Program-made: the position numbers and the translations under genes | Notes under the pieces: model-generated | The model's database searches: none | What the model saw: only the letters and a program-made list of their open reading frames with translations | What the model was told of the DNA's origin: nothing | Shown: positions 8,253 through 14,861 of the stretch, in pieces | Layout of the letters: the number at the start of each line of letters is the position of its first letter | Position numbering within the stretch: position 1 is the first letter of the stretch | Assembly: GCA_044425705.1 (NCBI GenBank) | Contig: JAWXVD010000052.1 | Location: forward strand, 1-21,278 | Length of the DNA: 21,278 nucleotides | Origin: JAWXVD01 sp044425705 | Lineage (GTDB): Bacteria > Bacillota > Clostridia > Lachnospirales > Lachnospiraceae | Direction: 5' to 3'

Positions 8253-8268
8253 TGTCGATTAAAGTCGA
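8253..8268. promoter_or_regulatory. Tandem TGTCGA sites at the regulator stop codon
   Basis: TGTCGATTAAAGTCGA places two GTCGA words exactly 10 bases apart. The pair overlaps the last codons and stop (8261-8259) of the response regulator. The sequence is constrained by coding (HRL-stop), so the match may be partly chance, but the 10-base spacing equals that of the other sites. Confidence 0.4.
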
Positions 8269-9047
8269 TGATATCTTTTGGCCATATTAGTAATAAACTC
8301 TAAATTTGTTGGACATCCACTAATTTCATCCACTTCAAAGGGATAAAATTTTCCAATATTTTCTGGTTTTGCTTTTTTCCATGTGCGCTCAATAGCGTCT
8401 CTAATGTTCTTTTCAACATTTTTGTGATTGGTGTGATACATTGTAGCTATTTTAGGATAAATATCTTTTGTTATTAAAACTGATTCATTACTATTAAATT
8501 CAAAAGCTTTCATATAAATAGCTTCCAATACAAATGTTGTACCATTATAAGTGACTTTAAAACCTATACCATCGAGATCATCACTAATGGCGTTTCTTCT
8601 ATAATCACGAATCTTATTTTGATTATAAGTTACAAAATCATACTCTTCCTGCCGTTTCTCATGATATGGGAAAGTACTTTTAATAATATCTAGTGCTTTT
8701 TCTGGTGTATAACTAGGGTTGCCTTTCTGGCAAATAAAATCTGCACCATTTTCTCTCATATACTGTTGCACAGAGCCACTTCTATTATTTGTAATCACTA
8801 AGATGTATGGTTTCTGTTTTGCTTGCTCTATAACTTTTTGCATAAAATGAATCCCATCACCTTCTTCTAATTCCAAGTCTAAAACAATCACATTACTCTT
8901 CGTCTTTTCATATAATTCTAAACCTTCTTTTTCACTCCCTGTCTGACCCACTAGCACAAAAGAATCATGTCTCCGTATGCTTTCTACATACTCCGACCTA
9001 ACCAACAAATCATCCTCTACTAATAATACTTTCATTTGCTCACTCAT
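8259..9047 (-). CDS. Response regulator with Spo0A-type DNA-binding domain
   Basis: A 262-residue transcription regulator. The receiver (1-120) shows the acidic pocket E11-D12-D13, phospho-acceptor D57, T86 and K108. After a linker the C-terminal domain (about 160-262) resembles Spo0A_C: GIGFKVTYNGTTF, then the helical run DIYPKIATMYHTNHKNVEK and NIRDAIERTW, then a CPTNLEFI segment matching the KPTNSEFI end of Spo0A. Length equals Spo0A, but the receiver is divergent and the neighbours are not spo0A neighbours, so this is a paralogue rather than the sporulation master regulator. GGAGGG lies seven bases before the ATG. The GHKL kinase downstream is the likely phosphodonor. TCGA sites flank the gene, suggesting autoregulation. 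Confidence 0.88.
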   Translation of the reverse strand: MSEQMKVLLVEDDLLVRSEYVESIRRHDSFVLVGQTGSEKEGLELYEKTKSNVIVLDLELEEGDGIHFMQKVIEQAKQKPYILVITNNRSGSVQQYMRENGADFICQKGNPSYTPEKALDIIKSTFPYHEKRQEEYDFVTYNQNKIRDYRRNAISDDLDGIGFKVTYNGTTFVLEAIYMKAFEFNSNESVLITKDIYPKIATMYHTNHKNVEKNIRDAIERTWKKAKPENIGKFYPFEVDEISGCPTNLEFITNMAKRYHRL

Positions 9048-9071
9048 AATTATTCCCTCCAGACTACTTTG

Positions 9072-9087
9072 TTCGACATATTTCGAA
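9072..9087. promoter_or_regulatory. 0A-box-like TTCGACA/TTCGAA pair in the regulator leader
   Basis: TTCGACA (minus strand TGTCGAA, the Spo0A box core) is followed by TTCGAA, with TCGA words at 9073 and 9083, ten bases apart. The pair lies between the predicted transcription start near 9096 and the ATG at 9047, a position suited to repression of its own gene. Confidence 0.55.
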
Positions 9088-9102
9088 CTTTATTTTTATC
9101 TA

Positions 9103-9111
9103 ATTATACCA
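9103..9111 (-). promoter_or_regulatory. Extended -10 promoter of the response regulator
   Basis: On minus, TGGTATAAT is a perfect extended -10 (TATAAT at 9108-9103). A TTGACA at 9138-9133 is 24 bases upstream, too far to pair normally. An inverted repeat, TAATATA (9114-9120) and TATATTA (9126-9132), lies between the two and could be an operator. Confidence 0.5.
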
Positions 9112-9325
9112 CCTAATATAATTGGTATATTATGTCAACACTAAATTGCTACTTAAATTCCTCACAACTCTATCATTGTATAATATTATTATCTATCAAT
9201 ATAAAAACAACTACACAGTTTCTATGATTTCAATAATTAATTAGATATAATAAAATAATTGAGAGTATTTTTTTTTATTACTATTAGTTATAAACAAATA
9301 AAAAACATGAAAGAGAAGGGAATTT

Positions 9326-9637
9326 ATGGATTACGATTTATTAAGCTCACGCCTCTCACAACTACGAGAGGAAAAAAACATTTCAGCAAGAGAAATGAGT
9401 CTTGCTATCGGCCAAAGTGCCAGCTATATCAACAAAATTGAAAATCAAAAGGCTTATCCTTCTATGCAAATATTTTTCTATATTTGCGAATTTTTAGGAG
9501 TAACACCAACAGAGTTTTTTTCTAGTGATGTAGCCCATCCTATTTTAATTCAAGAAGCCTTAGTTGAATTAAAAAAATTAAACAAAGACCAATTAAAGCG
9601 TCAAGTAGATTTACTAAAAGATATTAATCATAGTTAA
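9326..9637 (+). CDS. XRE-family HTH regulator
   Basis: A 103-residue protein with a Cro/C1-type helix-turn-helix: the segment SAREMSLAIGQSASYINKIE covers the two DNA-reading helices (about residues 20-40), followed by PSMQIFFYICEFLGVTPTEFF, which completes the five-helix fold. A short Lys-rich helical tail follows. GAAGGGA lies a few bases before the ATG. It is divergent from the response regulator with 278 bases between starts, so it may regulate that intergenic region, itself, or both; this is inferred only from position. Candidate -10 boxes TATAAT occur at 9179 and 9246 without good -35 partners. The stop codon is the first part of a 50-bp repeat. Confidence 0.85.
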   Translation: MDYDLLSSRLSQLREEKNISAREMSLAIGQSASYINKIENQKAYPSMQIFFYICEFLGVTPTEFFSSDVAHPILIQEALVELKKLNKDQLKRQVDLLKDINHS

Positions 9638-9683
9638 GTCTAGCAATTTCACTTGCTTGCAAGGGTGAAATTACAGACGCTGA
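9634..9683. repeat. 50-bp structured repeat, copy 1
   Basis: Identical to 9706-9755. Inside, AATTTCAC and GTGAAATT form an 8-bp stem around a 12-base loop, with outer GTCT/AGAC pairing. It begins at the XRE stop codon. Words AAGTCTAG, GACGC and GCTGAGGA recur in the elements near 20814. Confidence 0.85.
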
Positions 9684-9705
9684 GGATGTAAATTTATTTT
9701 CATCC

Positions 9706-9755
9706 TTAAGTCTAGCAATTTCACTTGCTTGCAAGGGTGAAATTACAGACGCTGA
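9706..9755. repeat. 50-bp structured repeat, copy 2
   Basis: Perfect copy of 9634-9683, 72 bases further on. The 22 bases between copies form their own hairpin (AGGATG with CATCCT). The lack of any difference implies a recent duplication or selection on both copies. Confidence 0.85.
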
Positions 9756-9763
9756 CAAGTTTC

Positions 9764-9815
9764 AAAAAACACCATTGATTGCCATTATAAGAAGTGCAAT
9801 CAGTGGTGTTTTTTT
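9764..9815. terminator. Strong bidirectional terminator after the XRE gene
   Basis: AAAAAACACCATTGATTGC (9764-9782) pairs with GCAATCAGTGGTG plus T-run (9796-9814) over 19 bases with one G-U/A-C position, flanked by A and T tracts on both sides. It closes the XRE transcript, including the two repeats. Confidence 0.85.
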
Positions 9816-9839
9816 GTTATATATTACAGTAACATTCAT

Positions 9840-9868
9840 TTGCAAGTGAATTTTCGCTATGTTATACT
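9840..9868 (+). promoter_or_regulatory. Promoter of the GT-C-like membrane protein
   Basis: TTGCAA (9840-9845), a 17-base spacer and TATACT (9863-9868), with a TG extension (TGTTATACT). Transcription would start near 9875, leaving a leader of about 90 bases. Confidence 0.65.
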
Positions 9869-9964
9869 GAATGAGAAACTAACACTGCATCATATGTTTC
9901 GCAATTTGATGTAACTATTCCGTCACACGCTGACCCTTATGCACGCAAAAGGAAGGTATTGAAT

Positions 9965-11401
9965 ATGAATCACTTGAAAAAATTTTCTCACTACTATCTT
10001 GAATTTTCTTTTTTAGCTATTGCTTTTATTTGTATGATGACCTTTGCAATCGTACAACCTTTTGGGGAAGGACCAGATGAAATTAATCGCTATAAAGTAG
10101 TGGAATTCATTTATGAGAATGGAACAATCCCTGTTGGCGATGATCCAGCTATTATTCTAGATGGGTATGGTGCTTCTTATGCATTTCAGCCAATTTTAAC
10201 TTATATTATAGAAGGTTATCTTTTACGAGCTGTTAGTGTATTTACTACTGCCTTTTCCGTACAGCTATTAATTGCACGTTTTGTAAATGTGGTATTCGGT
10301 GTCATCATGGCTGTTTATGTTCGTAAAATTGCGAAAATACTTTTTGAAAATCCGCTAACTGGATGGCTCTTTTCCATTGCTATTGTGTATTTGCCTCAAA
10401 ATATTTTTATGCACACTTATGTCAACACGGATTCTATGGCATTTATGTCTATTTCTATGATGATATATGCCTGTTTATTAGGAATGAAAAATCAATTTGA
10501 AACAAAAACTTGTATCCATATGGCAATTGGCATCATTTTATGTGCCCTCTCTTATTACAATGCCTATGGTATGATTTTATGTTGTATCCTTATTTTTACC
10601 CTATCTTATTTACACTTTCACCCATGTAGATTTCACTGGAAACCGTTCTTGAAGCAAGGTTCCTTGATTGCTATAGTGGTATTAGCTGGAATTAGTTGGT
10701 GGTTTATTAGAAATGGCATATTATATGATGGAGATATTCTAGCCTTAGATGCTCGTCAAGAATGTGCTGCACTTACTGGTCTTGCAGAGTATAATCCGCT
10801 CACTAGAGAAACGTATCTAAGTCAAGGAATTCCTGTTTTAGAGATGATATTTGGTACTGATTACTTCACCTTAGTATGGAAAAGTTTCATTGCTATGTTT
10901 GGTCCTATGAGTATTCCTACTCATCATTATATATATATGAGTTTTAAATATTTGTTTTTTATGGGTATACTGGGGATTGTTCTTTGGATATTCTTTACTA
11001 TATTCTCTTCTTTTCAGAAAGAAAATACAAGTTTATGTGATGGAAATTCGATTCTTCCTACATACAGCTTTGGAGAAAAACTATATTTTAATGGAGCTAT
11101 GATTCTTGCCATTCTAATTCCTGCCGGACTTGCCATTTATTATTCCTACACTTGGGAGTTCCAGCCACAGGGACGATACTTCCATCCTATTTTAATACCA
11201 CTTGTGTATTTCTTGGCTGTTGGAATTTCTAGAATCATTCATTTGGTTACTAGTTGTATAGCGCTCCTATTGCCTACTAACTTAAAGAAATATGCAACGT
11301 TACCTTCTTTTGTTGTTTATGGATTCCTGTATTTATTTTTAATTGCTGCCTTATTGTACTCTACATTCTGTATCATGGTTCCATATTACGCTGGAGTATA
11401 A
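9965..11401 (+). CDS. Polytopic membrane protein, probable GT-C glycosyltransferase (DUF2142-like)
   Basis: A 478-residue protein with about ten hydrophobic segments. After the first segment there is an extracytoplasmic loop with PFGEGPDEINRYKV, where the acidic PDE motif resembles the catalytic Asp loop of GT-C enzymes. Near the C-terminus QPQGRYFHPILIPL matches the Q/GRY motif of DUF2142-type proteins. Such enzymes transfer sugars from lipid-linked donors to cell-wall polymers at the outer membrane face. The ATG at 9965 is chosen because GGAAGG is eight bases upstream; the in-frame TTG at 9959 is only two bases away. It stands alone with its own promoter and terminator, so its acceptor is unknown. 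Confidence 0.7.
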   Translation: MNHLKKFSHYYLEFSFLAIAFICMMTFAIVQPFGEGPDEINRYKVVEFIYENGTIPVGDDPAIILDGYGASYAFQPILTYIIEGYLLRAVSVFTTAFSVQLLIARFVNVVFGVIMAVYVRKIAKILFENPLTGWLFSIAIVYLPQNIFMHTYVNTDSMAFMSISMMIYACLLGMKNQFETKTCIHMAIGIILCALSYYNAYGMILCCILIFTLSYLHFHPCRFHWKPFLKQGSLIAIVVLAGISWWFIRNGILYDGDILALDARQECAALTGLAEYNPLTRETYLSQGIPVLEMIFGTDYFTLVWKSFIAMFGPMSIPTHHYIYMSFKYLFFMGILGIVLWIFFTIFSSFQKENTSLCDGNSILPTYSFGEKLYFNGAMILAILIPAGLAIYYSYTWEFQPQGRYFHPILIPLVYFLAVGISRIIHLVTSCIALLLPTNLKKYATLPSFVVYGFLYLFLIAALLYSTFCIMVPYYAGV

Positions 11402-11417
11402 CTGTAAATCATTGGAC

Positions 11418-11573
11418 AATTGCATAACCGAGCTTTGACTTAATCATTTCATAAAATGTAAAAAAACACCCAGCATTGCTCAGTGAATTTTAATAATTGC
11501 ATGACTGAGCTTCTGGCTTAATCATTTCATAAAATGCATAAAAAACACCCAGCATTACTCAGCGAATTTTAAT
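11418..11573. repeat. Two diverged tandem copies of a 77-79 bp unit
   Basis: Unit 1 (11418-11494) and unit 2 (11495-11573) share AATTGCAT at the start, CTTAATCATTTCATAAAATG in the middle and the terminator arm AAAAAACACCCAGCATT near the end. Unit 1 also contributes GCTCAGT (11478-11484), which pairs with ACTGAGC (11504-11510). A third unit begins at about 11574. Confidence 0.75.
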
Positions 11574-11602
11574 AATTCAGCGAATAATACTGGGTGTTTT
11601 TT
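11540..11602. terminator. Convergent bidirectional terminator, overlapping the guaB stop
   Basis: AAAAAACACCCAG (11540-11552) pairs perfectly over 13 bases with CTGGGTGTTTTTT (11590-11602). The loop of about 37 bases can form an inner hairpin. It serves the GT-C gene on plus and guaB on minus; its right arm overlaps the guaB stop codon at 11601-11603. Confidence 0.8.
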
Positions 11603-13055
11603 AAACGTCTATACTGTAATTTGGTGCTTCTTTTGTAATATGAATATCATGTGGATGACTTTCTTTTAAGGAAGCTGCAGAAATCTTAACAAAGCTTCCC
11701 GTCTCTTGTAAAGTAGGAATTGAGCTAGCTCCACAATATCCCATACCTGAACGCAGTCCACCCAGCAATTGGAATACAGTATCTTCCACAAGTCCTTTAT
11801 ATGCCACACGGCCTTCTACGCCTTCTGGAACTAATTTCTTAGCATCTGCTTGGAAGTAACGATCTTTACTTCCATTTTCCATAGCTGCAATAGATCCCAT
11901 ACCACGGTATACTTTATATTTTCTTCCTTGGAAAAGTTCAAATGTCCCTGGGCTTTCATCACAGCCTGCAAACATACTTCCCATCATACATACGCTACCA
12001 CCAGCTGCGATAGCTTTAGTAATATCACCAGAGAATTTGATACCACCATCTGCAATAATTGGAATACTATATTCTCTTGCCACTTCATAGCTATCCATAA
12101 CTGCTGTCACTTGAGGTACACCGATACCTGCAACCACACGAGTTGTACAGATTGATCCAGGTCCAATACCAACTTTCACTGCATCAACACCAGCTTCAAT
12201 TAAATCTTTCGTACCTTGTCCTGTTGCTACATTTCCCGCAATGACTTGCACTTCTGGGAATTTATCTTTAATCATTTTTACACAGTTTAATACATTTTGT
12301 GAATGTCCATGAGCTGAGTCAAGAACGATAACATCAACTTTAGCTTCTACTAAAGCTTCCACTCTTTCTAACACATTTGCTGTGATACCAACTCCAGCTC
12401 CACATAATAATCTACCTTGGTCGTCTTTGGCTGCTAGTGGATATTTGATTGTTTTCTCAATATCCTTAATGGTAATAAGACCTTTTAAATGAAAATTATC
12501 GTCTACGATTGGTAATTTTTCTTTTCTAGCTTTTCCAAGAATATGTTTTGCTTCTTCAAGAGTAATTCCTTCTTTTGCTGTAATCAAACCTTCTGAAGTC
12601 ATAGATTCACTGATTTTTTTCGTAAAATCTGTTTCAAATTTCAAATCACGATTTGTGATGATACCTACTAATTTTTTTCCTTCTGTAACAGGCACACCTG
12701 AAATTCTAAATTTACCCATCAATTCATCTGCGTCTGCTAATGTATGGTCTGGTGATAATGAAAATGGATCCGTAATAACACCGTTTTCAGAACGTTTTAC
12801 TTTGTCTACTTCTTCTGCCTGTTCTTCAATAGACATATTTTTGTGGATAATACCAATACCACCTTGTCTAGCCATGGCAATTGCCATTCTATGTTCTGTA
12901 ACAGTATCCATCCCTGCACTCATAAGCGGAATGTTTAACTTGATTTTCTTTGTCAATTGTGTTGATAAATCAACTTGATTAGGAATTACCTGTGAAAATC
13001 CTGGTACTAAAAGTACGTCGTCAAAAGTAATGCCTTCTCCAATAATCTGACCCAT
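11601..13055 (-). CDS. guaB: Inosine-5'-monophosphate dehydrogenase
   Basis: Converts IMP to XMP with NAD+, the committed step of GMP synthesis. The 484-residue protein opens MGQIIGEGITFDDVLLVPG, typical of bacterial IMPDH. It has a pair of CBS modules (about 95-200), the phosphate-binding and catalytic loop GIGPGSICTTRV with the nucleophilic cysteine near residue 303, GGIKFSGDI, and the flap with the RGMGSIAAM segment. The start at 13055 has AGGAGG at the correct distance; an in-frame ATG at 13088 lacks one. A TTGACA-N17-TACAAT promoter is 65-93 bases upstream. No purine riboswitch or PurR box is evident in the leader. No neighbouring purine gene is present. Confidence 0.96.
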   Translation of the reverse strand: MGQIIGEGITFDDVLLVPGFSQVIPNQVDLSTQLTKKIKLNIPLMSAGMDTVTEHRMAIAMARQGGIGIIHKNMSIEEQAEEVDKVKRSENGVITDPFSLSPDHTLADADELMGKFRISGVPVTEGKKLVGIITNRDLKFETDFTKKISESMTSEGLITAKEGITLEEAKHILGKARKEKLPIVDDNFHLKGLITIKDIEKTIKYPLAAKDDQGRLLCGAGVGITANVLERVEALVEAKVDVIVLDSAHGHSQNVLNCVKMIKDKFPEVQVIAGNVATGQGTKDLIEAGVDAVKVGIGPGSICTTRVVAGIGVPQVTAVMDSYEVAREYSIPIIADGGIKFSGDITKAIAAGGSVCMMGSMFAGCDESPGTFELFQGRKYKVYRGMGSIAAMENGSKDRYFQADAKKLVPEGVEGRVAYKGLVEDTVFQLLGGLRSGMGYCGASSIPTLQETGSFVKISAASLKESHPHDIHITKEAPNYSIDV

Positions 13056-13119
13056 TTTATATCCTCCTATTTTCTCTTTATGTATCATTTACTTCTAAAA
13101 CTACAAATTTATTTTATGA

Positions 13120-13148
13120 ATTGTAACAAAGTTATTCTGCCATGTCAA
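13120..13148 (-). promoter_or_regulatory. Sigma-A promoter of guaB
   Basis: On minus, TTGACA (13148-13143), a 17-base spacer and TACAAT (13125-13120). Immediately upstream an imperfect dyad, GTTAC-TTTTCA (13154) with TGAAAT-GTAAC (ends 13179), could bind a regulator; there is no T-run, so a terminator is unlikely. Confidence 0.75.
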
Positions 13149-13198
13149 CTATGGTTACTTTTCACACATGAAATGTAACTATACAAACCGCCAAATTT

Positions 13199-13699
13199 TT
13201 AATCAAAAAACACTTTTCTTGGTGCAATAGTTTGTATCACTTTTAGCATCTCCATTGTTGGTTCAAAAATCACTTTTTTCTCGCCACTCATATATAAAAT
13301 ATATCTAGTTTCTGGTTTCTCTTCTACTTTTCGACTATAATCCACTGTTTTATAGGTTCTATTCCTATAAGAATCTAAACGATGTGAATTCATAGGTGCT
13401 AAAATTTCCATCTTGTTCAAATCAAGAGCCTCGACTCTTTTTCTTTTCGTTTGTGCCATAATCTTATCTACTTGCAATTCCTTGTCAATGTAAGTATACT
13501 CAAATTCAAGGGCACTATTCAAACGCAAGAAATAAGAAGCCACACCAAAAACAGCTGCTACAGCCAAAAACAGTATGTTTCCCATAAGACCTACTAAACC
13601 AGTTCCAATTGCCATAGTCATCGTTAAAATTCCTAAGAACTTCATGCCTATCGATGCATTTCTTTTTACCATTACTTCTACATATGATTCATTTATCAT
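13199..13699 (-). CDS. DUF6106-family membrane protein
   Basis: A 166-residue protein with two hydrophobic segments near the N-terminus (about 18-58), then a soluble part with FEYTYIDKELQVDKIMAQ and KRVEALDLNKMEILAP followed by a VDYSRK segment. This pattern matches what I know of DUF6106, a family largely seen in Lachnospiraceae and neighbours, of unknown function. The family call is from memory of the consensus. The ATG has GAGAGGGA about six bases upstream. It is divergent from the anchored protein at 14065 across a 365-base gap. Confidence 0.75.
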   Translation of the reverse strand: MINESYVEVMVKRNASIGMKFLGILTMTMAIGTGLVGLMGNILFLAVAAVFGVASYFLRLNSALEFEYTYIDKELQVDKIMAQTKRKRVEALDLNKMEILAPMNSHRLDSYRNRTYKTVDYSRKVEEKPETRYILYMSGEKKVIFEPTMEMLKVIQTIAPRKVFFD

Positions 13700-13870
13700 T
13701 TTCCCTCTCCATTCAATGGTTATTTTGTATTATATATCATAATATTACATTACCAAAAAACTTGCAATAGCTACAAAAAATCCATTCCTAAAATCTTTCT
13801 AAATTACAAGAACTTTCTACAAAAAATTACATACTTTATTTTTTTTTTAGATACTTTAATTTTACTTTCA

Positions 13871-13899
13871 TTGACAGTTTCCTACATAAGTTTTATGAT
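13871..13899 (+). promoter_or_regulatory. Sigma-A promoter for the gene at 14065
   Basis: TTGACA (13871-13876), a 17-base spacer and TATGAT (13894-13899). The transcript would have a leader of about 160 bases. In it GTAATGATT (13907-13915) can pair with AATCGTTAC (13928-13936). The remainder of 13700-14064 is very AT-rich with no ORF or riboswitch that I recognise. Confidence 0.75.
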
Positions 13900-14064
13900 T
13901 GTTAGGGTAATGATTTATCGCTTTCCGAATCGTTACGATTTATTTACAAATTTTTAATCTAATAAATTTAATTTACTATTTTTTTACCTAATGATTCTAG
14001 TATATTTGTAACTATTAATCCCCTGAATAGTATTACTATTTAGCACTTTGGAAGGATACTTGAT

Positions 14065-14751
14065 ATGGCTGTAGGATTTTCTGTAAATGATGAAATTAAA
14101 GAACAACAACAAAAACTAGTTGGGACGTCTCCCAAAGAGAAATTAGATTATTTTTTGGATTATTATAAATTTCATACCATAGGCGTTCTTTTGGCACTTA
14201 TCCTAGTAACTTTTTTTATTAGAGACATTATGGCACAGAAAGATAGTGCTATGTATGCTATTTATATTAATGGCTTTCCTAATGTAGAAAGCGAAGAATT
14301 TATGGAAGGTTTTTCTGAATATATCGGTATTAACACTGATAAAGAAGAGACTATATTAGAAGATAATTTTTATTTAAGTGAAGAAGATACTTCTGAATAT
14401 ACCATGGCAAATGTTCAAAAGCTTGTAGCCTTAGCTGCTGCTGGATCTCTAGATGTGATTGTAGCCGATGAATATTATTTTAACCAATATGGTGCACAAG
14501 GGTTTTTCCATGATTTACGTGATGTATTATCCCAAGAACAAATAGCGCAATACGAAGATTTATTTGTTTATATCGACATAGATGATGATGACTCTGATGA
14601 AGCTATCCCAATCGGTATTTGTGTTACTGATGCTAGCAAAATTGTTTCAACAGAGAGTTTTCCAAATGCTGACTGCTATTTTTCAGTAGTTGCCTCTTCT
14701 ACTCATATTGAAAATGCTATAGCATATCTTGACTATTTACATATGGAATAA
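14065..14751 (+). CDS. Membrane-anchored protein of unknown function
   Basis: A 228-residue protein. A short basic cytoplasmic N-terminus (with the segment SPKEKLDYFLDYYKFHT) precedes a single hydrophobic segment (about 37-57), and the remaining 170 residues are acidic and likely lie outside the membrane. The extracellular part has LDVIVADEYYFNQYG and FFHDLRDVLSQEQI, which resemble the loops of periplasmic-binding-protein-like folds, but no binding motif can be named. GGAAGGA lies eight bases before the ATG. Lachnospiraceae genomes carry similar anchored proteins of unknown role. It is a single-gene transcript with a strong promoter and a double terminator. Confidence 0.75.
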   Translation: MAVGFSVNDEIKEQQQKLVGTSPKEKLDYFLDYYKFHTIGVLLALILVTFFIRDIMAQKDSAMYAIYINGFPNVESEEFMEGFSEYIGINTDKEETILEDNFYLSEEDTSEYTMANVQKLVALAAAGSLDVIVADEYYFNQYGAQGFFHDLRDVLSQEQIAQYEDLFVYIDIDDDDSDEAIPIGICVTDASKIVSTESFPNADCYFSVVASSTHIENAIAYLDYLHME

Positions 14752-14857
14752 AAAACCTAATGATACATAGCATATAGAAAGCGCTACGATACTATACAAA
14801 CTGTTTTGTGTAGTACCGTAGCGTTTTTAAGTTATCGCTAACCTATCATTAGGTTTT
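14752..14857. terminator. Nested double terminator between convergent genes
   Basis: Outer stem: AAAACCTAATGATA (14752-14765) with TATCATTAGGTTTT (14844-14857), 14 perfect pairs. Inside it sits a second terminator, CGCTACG (14782-14788) with CGTAGCG (14817-14823) continuing inward through TACTA/TAGTA, followed by TTTTT. Both work in either direction and separate the 14065 gene from the fucose gene. Confidence 0.8.
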
Positions 14858-14861
14858 CTGT

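Noticed and set aside
8259..9047. The sporulation master regulator spo0A itself
   Set aside because: The receiver diverges from Spo0A and the neighbours are a GHKL kinase and an XRE regulator rather than the usual spoIVB neighbourhood. A paralogue with the same DNA-binding fold fits better.
9634..9755. CRISPR array made of the two 50-bp repeats
   Set aside because: There are only two copies, the repeat is too long with internal stems, and the 22-base gap is itself a hairpin. It does not resemble a type I-C repeat.
11850..12155. Plus-strand ORFs inside guaB, the fucose gene, clpX and cas3
   Set aside because: They are antisense shadows of well-supported genes, with low-complexity composition and no ribosome binding sites.
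13154..13179. Terminator after the DUF6106 gene
   Set aside because: The dyad is clear but no T-run follows on the minus strand and it abuts the guaB promoter, so an operator is at least as likely.
13907..13936. Riboswitch in the 160-base leader of the gene at 14065
   Set aside because: Only one short hairpin is seen and no conserved riboswitch core was recognised.
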